The position numbers and the translations under genes were made by a program. This document shows, in pieces, positions 33,772-44,353 of a stretch of 64,000 nucleotides of DNA. This DNA is from Anastatus disparis. Its lineage: Eukaryota; Arthropoda; Insecta; Hymenoptera; Eupelmidae. Numbering within the stretch: the stretch's first letter is position 1; every line of letters begins with the position of its first letter. The notes beneath the pieces are model-generated. The model saw nothing but the letters and a program-made list of their open reading frames with translations, made no database searches and was not told the DNA's origin. The DNA lies in assembly GCA_017163975.1 (NCBI GenBank), contig JAFFSR010000008.1:1931501-1995500 (forward strand). Direction: 5' to 3'.

Positions 33772-34330
33772 TTAAATTTCCCAGAACCTTTTCAATGAAG
33801 AATCAAGAGTGTCGTTTGAAATATAAAGATGTGAACTTATTCTTTGAGAAATTTGGACACGATTTGTTTCAATGTTGCCAAAAATAACCCATCCAAACAC
33901 CGTGTTTTGAGTGACAGGTTCATTGGGTTTACCTTTCTTTATATCATCAAGAAGAAAAGATGCATATCGATTGGCACCAACGAGCAATTGTATTGGATCG
34001 TCATTGTCCAATGGGTAATCAGCTAAATCGAGATTCTTTAGATGAGGCCAAGAAACTTTGGATATTTGATGGTTTGTTATATACGAAGCGATGCTTGGCA
34101 GTACTAATGCAGTTGAATTTACTATGGGTTTGCCGGTCGCTGAGTTAGAAAGACAAATATCAGCGGTGGCTGAAACGTTACTTCTTTTGCGATCGCCTAC
34201 TCCTGATAAAGAAATGAAAACACGATTTAATTTTAAATTGAGTTTGCGCGCGAGGTCGCTTGAAATAAAAGTCCAAGTTGAACCTTGATCTAATAGTGCG
34301 TGAAAACGAGTAGCCTTCTAACTTGGAAAG
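33772..34330 (-). pseudogene. BEL/Pao aspartic protease region, broken
   Basis: In minus frames: ALLDQGSTWTFIS (active-site Asp-x-Gly), SATADICLSNS, and in 34011-33772 PIQLLVGANRYASFLL and NTVFGWVIFGNI, the usual Pao end of the protease/linker. One frame change separates the parts. Confidence 0.75.
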
Positions 34331-34479
34331 AATACCCAAATTCGAACAATAGCTAGTAAAATAATGGATGGTGTTATTTTAAAAAAACGAGAAAAATGCG
34401 AGATTGTCTTTTAAAAGTCAGCTGATTGACTTTCATTAGATTGAGAGCTTACTGGATTCGGAGTTGAGGTTTTGTCTAC

Positions 34480-35747
34480 TTTCGGTAACGAGTGTGTTTC
34501 CCGAAGGAGCCACGTATAATGTCGCTGTTTGCATTTAAAACAAGAATGCTTGCTTAAACATTTACTAACTTTATGTGCTGCGCTTAGACAGTTTATACAT
34601 AGGTTACATTGTTTAACCTTTTCAAATCGTTCGTGAGGAGAACAATTTTTAAATTAACTACAATGCAAAATTTGATGATTCTCCTTACAAATGACGCACG
34701 TTACCCTTTGCGGAGAGGTTAGATGTATTTTTACGAATGGTGACTTGGTTTCTGACTTTGAAGCTGCTTGGGTTATTTGTTTTGTGTCAGTTTGTAACTG
34801 AATCGAGGTCAGCGTAGTTGGAATATTCATCTTTCAAAGCGAGTAGTGATTCCCAATCTCTTTTCGTATTGGAGTCTAAAAATGAGGTTAAACGATTGAT
34901 CAAAATGTCATTATACCCGTCTGTATTACGACCTAGGCTTTTCAATGCACTGATATGTTTTATTAAGGAAGTTCTTAACTCAGTGAGTTTGATAACAGAT
35001 TACTTTTTAATAGGTTCTAGCGAGAATATTGCATTCAAATGTGCATTAATAAGCGCGATTTTGTTATCATATTTCTTTACTCAAATGTTCCAAGTGACTT
35101 CAAAGTTAGTCGCTATTAATTCAATATGACCGATTTTGCAGGTTGCAGCGCTTCCTAACGAACTTTGTAAATAATGGAGCTTTAATAAATTATCAAGTTT
35201 TAAATTATTTCTTATCAACGAAATAAAGTTATTACGAAATGTCTGCCACTCAACGAATTGACCGGAAAATGACTTTGAGTTAATAGGTTGTAGTTTTGTG
35301 TGGCTGGCTGAGTGACATAGCATTCGCTTGTTGTAAATTGGGAACTAGCAATGTCGTGCTTTAGCTTACTCTTTCGGCAATGGCGTTGAGGATCTTAAAT
35401 ACACGTCCTTCTTGCTTACCGAATTCCTCCTTCTTAAAATATGGCAGCTTTTGGTCTTCCGGTGTAGCGAGTCTGAAGAGCTACGCGTAGCGTTCTTGAT
35501 ATTTAATCCATAAATGTTTGATATATTCGGGTCTGCTAGTTAGAACGGAGGCTGGCTTGCCTTGCTGGACGAGGCTCTTTGAAGTTTCTGTATGTCGATG
35601 CAGCGAATCAAAGTCTTGTTCTTGATCAGAGATAAGATCCATAACACTGCCATAACCTGCTTCATTTATGTTGAAAGATGTAGAAAACTCAGGTTTGATA
35701 GAGACTCGAGAAGTAGTATCGTTACTACTTATTGAAGCACTGGACAT
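34480..35747 (-). pseudogene. BEL/Pao gag, broken
   Basis: ATG 35747 opens MSSASISSNDTTSRVSIKPE and ends EYIKHLWIKYQERYA; after frame changes 35323-35081 gives INSKSFSGQFVEWQTFRNNF and LLKLHYLQSSLGSAA, the conserved gag core domain of BEL elements. The C-terminal part (34690-34490) has a run of Cys/His knuckles, CNLCINCLSAAHKVSKC and HSCFKCKQRHYTWLL. Frameshifts lie near 35480 and 34900. Confidence 0.8.
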
Positions 35748-35832
35748 ACTATGCCAGGTTTACATGTGAGAGTGTGTATGACTTGCTTAATATGCCAACA
35801 ATTCAAATTATTAATGTTTATAGATTATTCAC

Positions 35833-36240
35833 AAGCGAGTGTGAATTACAATGGAGGTTTTGTATAGAATTTTTGTTTCACTGACACGCTTGACTTAACT
35901 ACGAAAAGGTTTATGTGAAGTATTTTATCACAAGCGTGCGTGAATTACCGACGAAAGTTTTCGTGTAGCAGTTTTTTTTCACGCGCATGCGTGAGTCACT
36001 AATGACAAGTTTGTAGAAATTCATTTTAAGAGCAAGCGTGAACAAACAACGAAAACTTTTTCAAAGATTATTTTTTCACGAACAAGCGTGAATTAGCAAC
36101 GAAAAGGTTTTCAGAAATGTATTTCACGAGCGAGTGTGAATACCAACGAAAAAGTTTTTAGAAATGTATTTAACGAGCGAGTGTGAATGCCAAAGAAAAT
36201 TTTGTAAAAGTTCATTTTACAAGCGTGTAGTAACTACGAA
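35833..36240. repeat. ~50 bp tandem repeat in BEL leader, about 8 copies
   Basis: Units carry CACRAGCGWGYGTGAAT and AACGAAAAGKTTT, at about 35835, 35885, 35930, 35980, 36030, 36075, 36130, 36175 and partly 36220. They sit between the presumed LTR and gag, where regulatory or insulator-like repeats occur in some LTR elements. Confidence 0.8.
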
Positions 36241-37046
36241 AGCGTTATGCTATACTAGTATATGCCATGTGAGCCACTAACACTATAGATTGAACTTTGC
36301 CAATGCACGATACTGTATGTAACTACAAGCGCTGCGTACGCACGTGTCGAATTTTCGAGAAGCCAGAAATCGAGAAACGTGGCCATTAAATGTAACCGTG
36401 AAATTCAACACATGGCTTTACAATTTTCGCTACACAATGCGCAATACACATGCAGGTAAGTTACATTTATATTTTAAATTAAAATTGATTTATAATGATT
36501 ACTAGACACAGTTTCAATCATAATTACATATAATTATTTAAAAATGATACATTTCAATTAAAATTTTGTATGAACAAATAATGCAAAACCAATAGTAGCT
36601 CTGTTGACAAACAATATTTCGAATTATAAATTTGCCTGAAATTTGTATATCACACTGACTGTAAATCATTCAATTTATTCTTAAAAAAGAATTAACAAAA
36701 ATATTTTGAACAAATAAGTTATAAAATAGTGTTGAAATAATTATGACTTTTTAATATAAAAAAATTCGATCACAATCAAAGAATTGTGTAGAATTGAATG
36801 TCGTATGAAAAACCCGGCGCTACTATTTGTTGATAAACTTGAAGTCAATTAAAAAATTACGGTCATAATATACAGGTAGAAAAATTTCTGTACAAACAAC
36901 TACATCGACCAAAGAGTTAAAACAAAACGGCTTTAAATATTTAAACTGTTAAAAACTTTGAAAAAAACAAAATTCACTAATCTGTCTTTTTTTCTTTTTA
37001 TTTTTATGCATAAAATAGATTGAGAGGTGAGCACAACAAAGGTATA
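36241..37046. other. Non-coding stretch between the two LTR elements
   Basis: AT-rich, no gene recognised. It may include remains of the BEL 5' LTR but I find no match to 30.7-31.3 kb. Confidence 0.5.
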
Positions 37047-37050
37047 CAAG
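37047..37050. repeat. Target site duplication CAAG (left)
   Basis: CAAG precedes the 5' LTR and follows the 3' LTR (51509-51512). It fixes the ends of the retroelement. Confidence 0.8.
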
Positions 37051-38161
37051 TGTAATGAACCGAGTTCATTACCAATAAATGTTAAAACAAAAATTTTATT
37101 TTGATTAAAATTAAAATGATTAAAATAATAATAGAAAAAAATAAGATTGATCAAGTAATAAATAAACGAATGCAAGAAACAAATAGAACGACGCAAGAAA
37201 TTGAGATCAAGCAGTGGCTGAATGAAACAGAGAATTAGCAACATATAATAATATAAGCAACAACGAAGCTTGTAGAATCTTGACTTAGAGTATAAAAAGC
37301 TTGGAGCTTATAGGCGAAACTCTCTCTTCAGGTCGAATCACCAGCGGAGCAACGCCTCTCTTCGGCTCGGAAGCCAGCAGAGCAACAGCTCTATTCCAGA
37401 TCGGAGGGCAATGGAGCCCCCTCTTTTTTCCCGACCAACTTCTTGCTGACCACGTCAATTTAGCCCAGCAGCCGATACGTCATCAGAGCCTGTAGCAGCC
37501 ACCGCCCATCTCTGAGTCATCTCAACCAAGGAGAGCCAGTTGCATTTAAGGAAAGAAGAACTTTATTTAAATTCCAAGTAACCAGGAACTATATCTATTT
37601 GAGAGCAGGGAGAACGCGGGAGGAAGCAGAGATTTACACAAGGAACGACAAAATTAAACAAGGTAGAGAGTCTTTCAATATTTGTTAATTGTAAATTTCA
37701 AAAAAAGGGAGAAAGAAAAACATGTCTCGGGAACGCGTTGATTCTATAGCTAATTCGCTGAGTAAATGTTGAGCGTCACGAATTGTTGAAAATTTAAATT
37801 TCAATTAGAAAAAGAAAAATTCAGAAAGAAAATGCAAAGAAAATAAAAAGAAAACTTGGTATGGGGTAACACGGTTTGCCATGAAGTGAAACAAAAATAA
37901 TAAAAAAAAATTTTAATTAACTATGTACGAAGCAAGGCTTCTTAGGTAAATTGAAGAGGGAAAAAGAAATAAATTGATAAAATTTTGGCAATGACATGGG
38001 TGTTTTTTTTTTATTGTTCTACCTATCCTTGCTACATCTTTTTTTTAAGACTTCCAACCCCGGAGACGTAGCGCTCGCGCGTTAGTCAAACGGAAGTCGA
38101 TGGATGGCTGAAATACAATCATCCATTACAAAATTGTTTGACTTATTTGCTGAACGTGACA
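37051..38161 (+). repeat. 5' LTR, 1111 bp, internally deleted
   Basis: Matches the 3' LTR over 37051-37235 and about 37257-38161. About 880 bp present in the 3' LTR are missing and replaced by a short filler of about 21 bp. It contains a TATA box (TATAAAAAG, 37291) about 30 bp before a likely start, then a GC-richer segment 37310-37545. Near the end there are possible stem-loops: GACTTCC...GGAAGTC (about 38048-38097) and GGATGG...CATCC. Confidence 0.9.
37291..37299 (+). promoter_or_regulatory. Probable LTR TATA box
   Basis: TATAAAAAG, conserved at the same place in the 3' LTR (50641-50649). A start of transcription some 30 bp downstream would fall at ACTCTCTCTTCAG. Confidence 0.55.
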
Positions 38162-40548
38162 TATGTTTTGTTTATAATAAGTTAAAAACTGGTGCATCGG
38201 CCGAGAAAACAAAAGAAAAGTGAATGCAAGGATGAACAATAAAGTAAAAACTGATGTATCAGCTCATGAAACAAAATAGAGAGAGCAGAGATGAAAAATA
38301 AATTAAGAATTTCTTTGCCTTTCCTTTTGTGTGAATAAAAATGAAATGTATTTAAATAATATGTATAAGAAAAAAATTTTTTTCAAAGAAAAAGAAAATT
38401 GTAAAAATGAATATATGGGCATAAGTTAAATAAACTTTTGGGTTAATAAGAACAATTTTTGTAATAATGCTAAAGATGAAGATTTTATTTTCGAGAAATA
38501 CGTTAGATAAATTCTAGTGTCATATTTAAATACTGGTGACTCAGCACTTGGTAAAGAAAGAAAAGAGAGAGATAAAGTAAAAATTCAATTAAAAATGTTA
38601 TAAAAAAATTTTTTCTAGCGTGTGAAGTACAATTTTTTGTTGAATAAATAAATTAAATCAATTTTAATATCATATTAATATTGTTCTGCAGTAATTTAAA
38701 TAATAAATTATAACTTGGTAAAATTATGACATTGTGGGATTAAAATATTTACAGAGTTTTTACAGCAGTTTATTGTGTGAATTATATAGAAATAACTATG
38801 GAAATATTATATTGTAACAGAGAATTTGTATGAAAAATTTATGCTGGAAATTAATAAAGGGAACTATGGTGATTTGACGGACATTTAAAAGTTAATAGAT
38901 TAATAATTTTAATATTTAAGAAAAATTTTTTTTTAACATATATCATTGTGTGAAATATTAAAAGAACAATCTTAAACTATAAAAAGAAGATGAGTGAAAT
39001 TCTTATTGTAAAAACACCGTATGGTTAGATCGTACACTGCAAAATTTTCAGAAACATCTTAAGTGAAACAAAAAAAAAGAGAAAAAGAATTTTTATTAAA
39101 TATAAAAAGATAAGACAAAAAGAATATTTTGCAAATTAAAAAAAAAAAAATTTTCATCATTTTTCTTATGTTTGATGTTGTTGCGTATTGTTTCGCGCCT
39201 TCAATTCGGTGCGCGCGGGTTCCCGCCAATTTCCTTGATGGAGACGCTTTCTTGCGTCCTTTGCCTCCCCACCACCGCTGGGGACGCCTCCTGTAGCGGA
39301 GCTTGACGAGGAGCAAGGGAAGGAGCAGTTCAGTTCATCGCCACCAGTTGAGCATGACGGACGTCTCCGGGCGTTCATCTAAGTGATTTTCCTTTAGTTC
39401 AGTGTGTGTTATGTGTTAGTGTTTCATTATCGACCAAGTGTCTTTCTTTTAATTCAACCAAAGTGTTTTCAAATGAAGTGTATCATTTTCAGTTCATTTT
39501 GATTGTTTTTTTCTAGCTTCCTTCACCTCGCGGCTCAGTGTTCAGAACGGCTCTCCCCCTTTTGTCTTTTTTTTCTTTCTTCTTCTTCTTTTTTTTCTTT
39601 CGCTTATTTTTCTCTTCTTTCTTCTGCATCCTTTTCGTTTCCTTTCTTTTCTTTCTATTCTTTTCCTCTCGGGGACGACTCATTGTCGAAACAGAGGTGT
39701 TGTAAACAAGAAGAAGAATATTTTCTTTTACTGATTTTTTATCAAAGACAAATTTTAAAGCATTAAATATGGCAATTTTTATTGAAAATGAATTTGCTTC
39801 TTTTTATATATGAAAACTGCGCTATAGAAAATGGAAAAACATACGCATATAACTAACTAGTTACTGCATTTTTTAAAGAAAATAAAAGAAAAACATATTT
39901 AGAAACCTTTTCAAAGTTCAGAATGGCCCTTTGTCGTAATTGATAATTTTTATTATAAAATACATAACAAATGAATTAATGAAAAATATGCTTTTTCTTT
40001 TTCTTACAAGCGTCAAGACGACAAAATAATAAATCATCAAAAATTTGCAGGAGTAGAAGGCTTAAAGGTCAAAAGAAAGATATTAAAATGAAATTATATT
40101 TCTTTTCCAATATAGTTTCTTTTCATTAATATGAAATAAATAAATCACTTGTGATTTATTTTTCCGAAAGTAAAAAAAAAAAAGAAGAATATATTAAAAA
40201 GAAAATGTTTAATGAAAATTGAGATGAGTTGGGTAGCAATAGCAATGCTCGCATTTACCCTTGGAATATGAAAATCAAGTTAAAATTTTATTTTTGCAAT
40301 TGTCTGAACTTTTAAATTAATTGTAATCAATTAGTGTGTTACAAAACTTCTATCTTTAATTATAACTTAAATTTCGGTAGCATGAAATAAATTCCGTCAA
40401 ATCTCTATCAATAGAGTCTTTAATAAGCTTCAGCATTACGAATCTTGGTTGAATATAAAATAGATAAGAGAACTCTTTTTAAATATTTTAAGTGCCCAAA
40501 AAAGTTTTTTGTTATTAAATACATCATCCCTATGAAACTGTTCTAAGA
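38162..40548 (+). other. Leader of the LTR retroelement
   Basis: 2.4 kb without a clear gene. Three related motifs ACTGGTGCATCGGCCGAG (38190), ACTGATGTATCAGCTCATG (38249) and ACTGGTGACTCAGCACTTGG (38534) could be primer-binding-site derived (TGGTG core), although the first lies about 30 bp from the LTR. The segment 39165-39720 differs in composition and is listed separately. Confidence 0.5.
39165..39720. other. GC-rich and pyrimidine-rich island in the leader
   Basis: 39175-39380 is GC-rich (GGTGCGCGCGGGTTCCCGCC and similar), and 39550-39680 is nearly pure pyrimidine on the plus strand, opposite to the A/purine-rich rest of the element. Open frames cross it on both strands (minus 39166-39378, plus 39503-39766) but none resembles a known protein. 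It may be captured foreign sequence or a structured leader segment. Confidence 0.5.
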
Positions 40549-40827
40549 ATGAATCGTCGTTTTGAAATTGCAGAAAAAATTAGATATGTGAGACATTTAA
40601 AGTTAGAAGGAGGTAAATTTGTAAATGGTGAAACAATAGTAGAATTATTCACATGGTACCTCTATATATGCCTGCATGACAATCTTATATTGATGGCAGA
40701 AATAGTTTTAAGAATTTTCATTAAATATCAACTATGGATGCAAATCAAACTAAGTAAATTTGCGGAATCATTGATAAATTACTTTGTTAATCGCGAAGAA
40801 TTTAAAACAATACGGAATGAGCAATAG
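40549..40827 (+). CDS. Small ORF upstream of gag, unknown
   Basis: 92 codons, MNRRFEIAEKIRYVRHLKLE at the start, with a central hydrophobic stretch (TWYLYICLHDNLILMAEIVL). Its stop overlaps the gag ATG (40817) in another frame. I do not recognise it. It may be an upstream ORF or a gag fragment moved out of frame. Confidence 0.35.
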   Translation: MNRRFEIAEKIRYVRHLKLEGGKFVNGETIVELFTWYLYICLHDNLILMAEIVLRIFIKYQLWMQIKLSKFAESLINYFVNREEFKTIRNEQ

Positions 40828-42585
40828 GAGCAGCGCTTCTGGGGACATGTATGAGGAAGGTATATTTGCAAAAACTTAAATTGAACAATTAAAATGTAAA
40901 AATATAGAAATCACTGAAGCAGTGAAAGCGTCAAAGCATCCGCGCGAAGTAGATAAAAAGATTGAAGAATACCTTACGATAAAAAAAGACTTGACCATTT
41001 TCTTACAGAGAAATAATTTAGAGGTAGGGGAATTAGAAGGGATTAAATCAAGGCAGGACGCATATAAAGCGTTAGGTTTAAAATTTAGGGAATACAGGGA
41101 TAAAGTAAGTGAGTCAGATAGTAGTGAGGACGAAAGGGAGTCAGGTAGCAAAAATAGAACTCAAGAAAAGTTGCCTATTAATTATAAAAAAATAAATCTT
41201 AGACCCGCGCAATTGAAACTTTCAAATAAAACATTTAACCCTTCGCCCTTAGCACTAGGCTGTAGCACACCTTTAAGTACCAAACCTAGTTTTCGATTAC
41301 CAACAATATTTGAAAAGGGAGATTTATTAGATTTACCCCCGGAGGTCGCGGTAGAACACATTAAAGAACACTTGAACGTAAGTTTTGAGGACGAAGTAAT
41401 TAATAATTATTTTGAAAGCCCCGAACGTATCGAAGAATTAAACAAAAGCATAAATAACGGATTTGGATTTTTCAAAATCATAAATTTAGTAAAGGAGAAA
41501 ATACAGGAGTTCGTGAAAAACAAACAACATTCCTTGGCGGAGAATAAGAATAACGAGTTAAAGCAAGAAGAGAATAGTTCTGGTAACTTAGTGATTGCGC
41601 CTACTCTAGTAAAAGCCGACGGAGAAAAGGGACCTGCAAGTTTAGAGAAAACAACGAATTCTTTTGAATACAAAGATTATTTTCATAATCACGAAAATAA
41701 AAAGACGGAAAATAATAAATTGCAGAATTCGCTAGATAACTCAATAAAAATGGCACAATTACAAATTTGTGGGTTATCCCTGAAGGATGCCCTTGATGTC
41801 ATTCCGCGTTTTAATGGCAAAAATATTCCTATTTCGGAATTTTTAGATGGGTGCATGGAGGCACAAGCGATTTTACCTAGCCATGTAGAAGGAGAATTAG
41901 CTAAATTGATAAGAATTAAACTGTATGGGGATGCTTTAAATTGCGTAAGGGGACGCAGTTTCAAAAATGAAATGGAAGTTGTGAATATTTAGGAAATATT
42001 TTTGGATCAGGAAAAACTTATCACGAGTGGACAGGAGATTTAGCAAAAATCAAGCAAAAAACAGGTGAAAACATGATTGTCTTTTTAAACCGGTTACGCG
42101 AAATTGAAAAAGAAATACTATTCACTGCAAAAAAAGAAAAGCGAATAAATGATATAAACGATTTTAAACAAGAATTAGAAAAAGATTGCGTAAAGTATTT
42201 CCTAAGAGGATTGCGCTGGAAAATACGGGCTCGCATAGGTACTCCTGCAAGTTTAGAAGAAGCTAGGGAGAATGCCATAGAGATCGAGCGGGAATTTGCA
42301 AATAGTATGCAAGAGGAAGGAGAGGTGCGAAGAGAGGAAAATAAAAGAGGAAATTTTTTCAAGGACGCACGACGCGTAAATATTGTCGAAACAGAAACCA
42401 ATGTGATAATTTGTTCCTTTTGCAATAAAAGGGGACACCCATCAATGAATTGCTTATTATTGGTCCGCCAGATGGGAAGTGTAAACTCATTTTCGCAACC
42501 TAATAATAATTTTCAGCCGAACCAATGGCAGAGAGGACAAAATTTTTCTAGCATTCGAAGGCTTAATGTTGCTTTTGGAGGCTAG
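40817..42585 (+). pseudogene. LTR-element gag with first zinc knuckle, broken
   Basis: ATG 40817 (MSNRSSASGDMYEEG) is followed by a TAA at 40877 in the same frame, then a long open part (to 41992) with FRLPTIFEKGDLLDLPPEVA and a capsid-like domain starting about 41740 (ALDVIPRFNGKNIPISEFLD, LAKLIRIKLYGDALNCVRGR). At about 41985 the frame shifts. The next frame has GSGKTYHEWTGDLAKIKQKT, FLNRLREIEKEI and KYFLRGLRWKIRARIG, typical of Ty3/Gypsy capsid, then a knuckle CSFCNKRGHPSMNC (CX2CX4HX4C). TAG at 42583 ends this segment. Gag would package the RNA and bind it through the knuckle. Confidence 0.8.
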
Positions 42586-42975
42586 AACGCTGAGGTGAAT
42601 CAAAGGACAGAATTTCTACCAAGAGGTAGAGAAAACTTAACCAACGCCTCTGGCCGACATTTAGGAATGAACGCTGTATATAGGGAAACTAGAGAAAATA
42701 AACACGAAAATCAAAATAGAGGGTGGAATAACTATGCTGCAAATTTTGGAAATAGCAGTAATAATCAGAATAATGATATTTTTGCGAGAAAAGGGCCGTA
42801 CAATTCGCCAACTCAGAATACGAATAATTTTTCAAATTTAACATGTTATTACTGTGGTCAACCAGGCCACACTCGCAATCAGTGTTTTGAATTACAAGAT
42901 GCGCGTTTAGGACAAGAGTCACAGGGAAACGGTTTGAATCTCCCTCAAGTGGGCGCGGAGAGAGATAACGGCTGA
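42586..42975 (+). CDS. Gag C-terminal part with second zinc knuckle
   Basis: Same frame as the preceding gag segment, separated by the TAG at 42583-42585. It is Asn/Gln/Arg-rich (ENKHENQNRGWNN, NNQNNDIFARKGPYNSPTQN) and has CYYCGQPGHTRNQC, a canonical CCHC knuckle. It ends at TGA 42973-42975. An RNA-binding nucleocapsid tail. Confidence 0.75.
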   Translation, partial: NAEVNQRTEFLPRGRENLTNASGRHLGMNAVYRETRENKHENQNRGWNNYAANFGNSSNNQNNDIFARKGPYNSPTQNTNNFSNLTCYYCGQPGHTRNQCFELQDARLGQESQGNGLNLPQVGAERDNG

Positions 42976-43452
42976 CACACGCCTGACTACGTCACAGGCA
43001 GCGAGCGACGGCCCGCACGCGTTGAAACAGTGAACTTGAATCAGGTAAGTACAGCACCAATTATAAGAATTGATGTAAGAAAATTTAAAAGACTTCTTGA
43101 GTTTATGTTAGATACTGGAGCCTCTGTAAGTCTAGTAAAGAAATCCGAAGTATCTCCCTATATTCAAATTGATATGCAAGAGCCGATAAGGTTAAAAGGC
43201 ATTACGCCTTATTATTTAGAAACAGTAGGGAAAATCATAGTAAATTTAGAAAATAGAGAAATTGAATTTTATTTAGTAGACGACGAGTCTCCCATATAGG
43301 AAGCAGGAATTTTGGGCTCGGATTTTTGTAAGCGAACAAAAACAAAAATTAATTATTTTACAAATAACTTAGAATATGAAAGTAATGTGATACCTTTTGC
43401 AGGAGTGCGGAAGAGTTCCGCAGATGAGACAGAAATAATAAATAATGAGGAT
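42976..43452 (+). CDS. Retropepsin-type aspartic protease
   Basis: Still in the gag frame after the TGA. Contains FMLDTGASVSLVKKSEV (active site DTGAS), then IRLKGITPYYLETVGKI and, past a TAG at 43297-43299, GILGSDFCKRTKTKINYF, the usual second conserved region. It would cut the Gag polyprotein. Because gag, protease and the following frame share one reading frame, the original element probably made one polyprotein, and the stops are either damage or read-through sites. Confidence 0.8.
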
Positions 43453-44280
43453 AAAGAAAATCATTCACAGGCATAGGAATATATTACGTTTGCGAGGAAT
43501 AAGAGCCATAAACAAAAAACTGACGAACGCAAGGAAAACCAAGCAGTAGATTTTACAACAGAGAAAGAAGAAAAATATGACAGATTCTTATTAACTATTG
43601 GAGATATAGAAAGTACGGGTAAAAATATAAATGCCGGTTATAACGAATTTAATTTGAAGAAACAAGAAAGCGTTTCAGAAAACGTCAATAGTATACAAGA
43701 AGAATTTAAAGAAAGATATAAGCAATTACACGACGAAGATTTCGATAAGGTCAAGCAAGGAGGACCAGGAATAAGACATTTGCAGCAAGAAGCATCCGAT
43801 TCAAGGATCGAAGAATCGCGAGACCCAATTCATATAATCAATGACATTGAAAAGATAAGTAGAAAATTAAACCAACTAAGTTTAAATCAAAACAACGAGA
43901 GTAACATAATATTAAATGAAGAGTTAAATAAAATAAATTCATTCATAGAAGCGATGAAAGAAAAAATAAATAAAGGTCAAAAAGAAGTAAGTGAGAAAAA
44001 CGATAAGATACCAGCGAAGTCAAGTATCAGAAACGAACCCAGAAAAGGAGAAAAGAGAAGAGCAGTGACGTTTAATGACGAGATAATCATGTTAAAGAAA
44101 CCGAAGACAAATAAAGAAATAAACAAGAGATTAATGAGGAAGGTTACTAAAATAAAACGAGATAATACATTAGAAGAAAATGAAAATAAACAGAGAAATG
44201 TAGTAAATATTCAAGAATTATGTTATGATGAAGAAAAAGAAACTAATTATTGTGTAAATGGCAATAATGTAATAAACTAA
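43453..44280 (+). CDS. Lys/Glu/Asn-rich frame after the protease, unknown
   Basis: Same frame as protease, with a TAG at 43474, then open for 208 codons from the Met at 43654 (QESVSENVNSIQEEFKERYK, KISRKLNQLSLNQNNE, FIEAMKEKINKGQKEVSEKN), strongly helical/coiled-coil in look. There are basic patches, KGEKRRAVTFNDEIIMLKKP and KRLMRKVTKIKR. No RT motif. Ends at TAA 44278-44280, followed by a short AT-rich repeat (TAATAAACTAATTAT, 44270-44353). Function unknown. Confidence 0.55.
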
Positions 44281-44353
44281 TTATAGCTAACTAATTATAA
44301 CTAGTAATAATGTAATAAACTAATTATTAGTTTATTGTGTAATAAACTAATTA

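Larger units (their letters stand above)
31430..36240 (-). mobile_element. BEL/Pao LTR retrotransposon remnant
   Basis: Order on the minus strand: leader with tandem repeats (35833-36240), gag (35747-34480), aspartic protease (34330-33772), reverse transcriptase (33747-about 32800), RNase H (about 32560-32000) and integrase C-terminal end (31810-31430). Gag has the BEL-type zinc-knuckle cluster. The integrase zinc finger and DDE core are missing. All frames are interrupted. Confidence 0.85.

Noticed and set aside
37301..37495. 64-codon frame in the GC-rich part of the LTR (also at 50651-50899)
   Set aside because: It is LTR sequence, repeated in both LTRs with different lengths of open frame; no domain and no start context; noted in LTR entries only.
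38162..38210. Primer binding site next to the 5' LTR
   Set aside because: The TGGTG-containing motif is about 30 bp from the LTR end and recurs downstream; I cannot assign a tRNA without a database.
39166..39378. Minus-strand 70-codon Ser/Gly-rich frame in the leader of the LTR element
   Set aside because: Composition-driven frame in a GC-rich island on the strand opposite to the element's genes; no domain recognised.
41407..42425. Minus-strand frames overlapping gag
   Set aside because: Shadows of the plus-strand gag reading frame.
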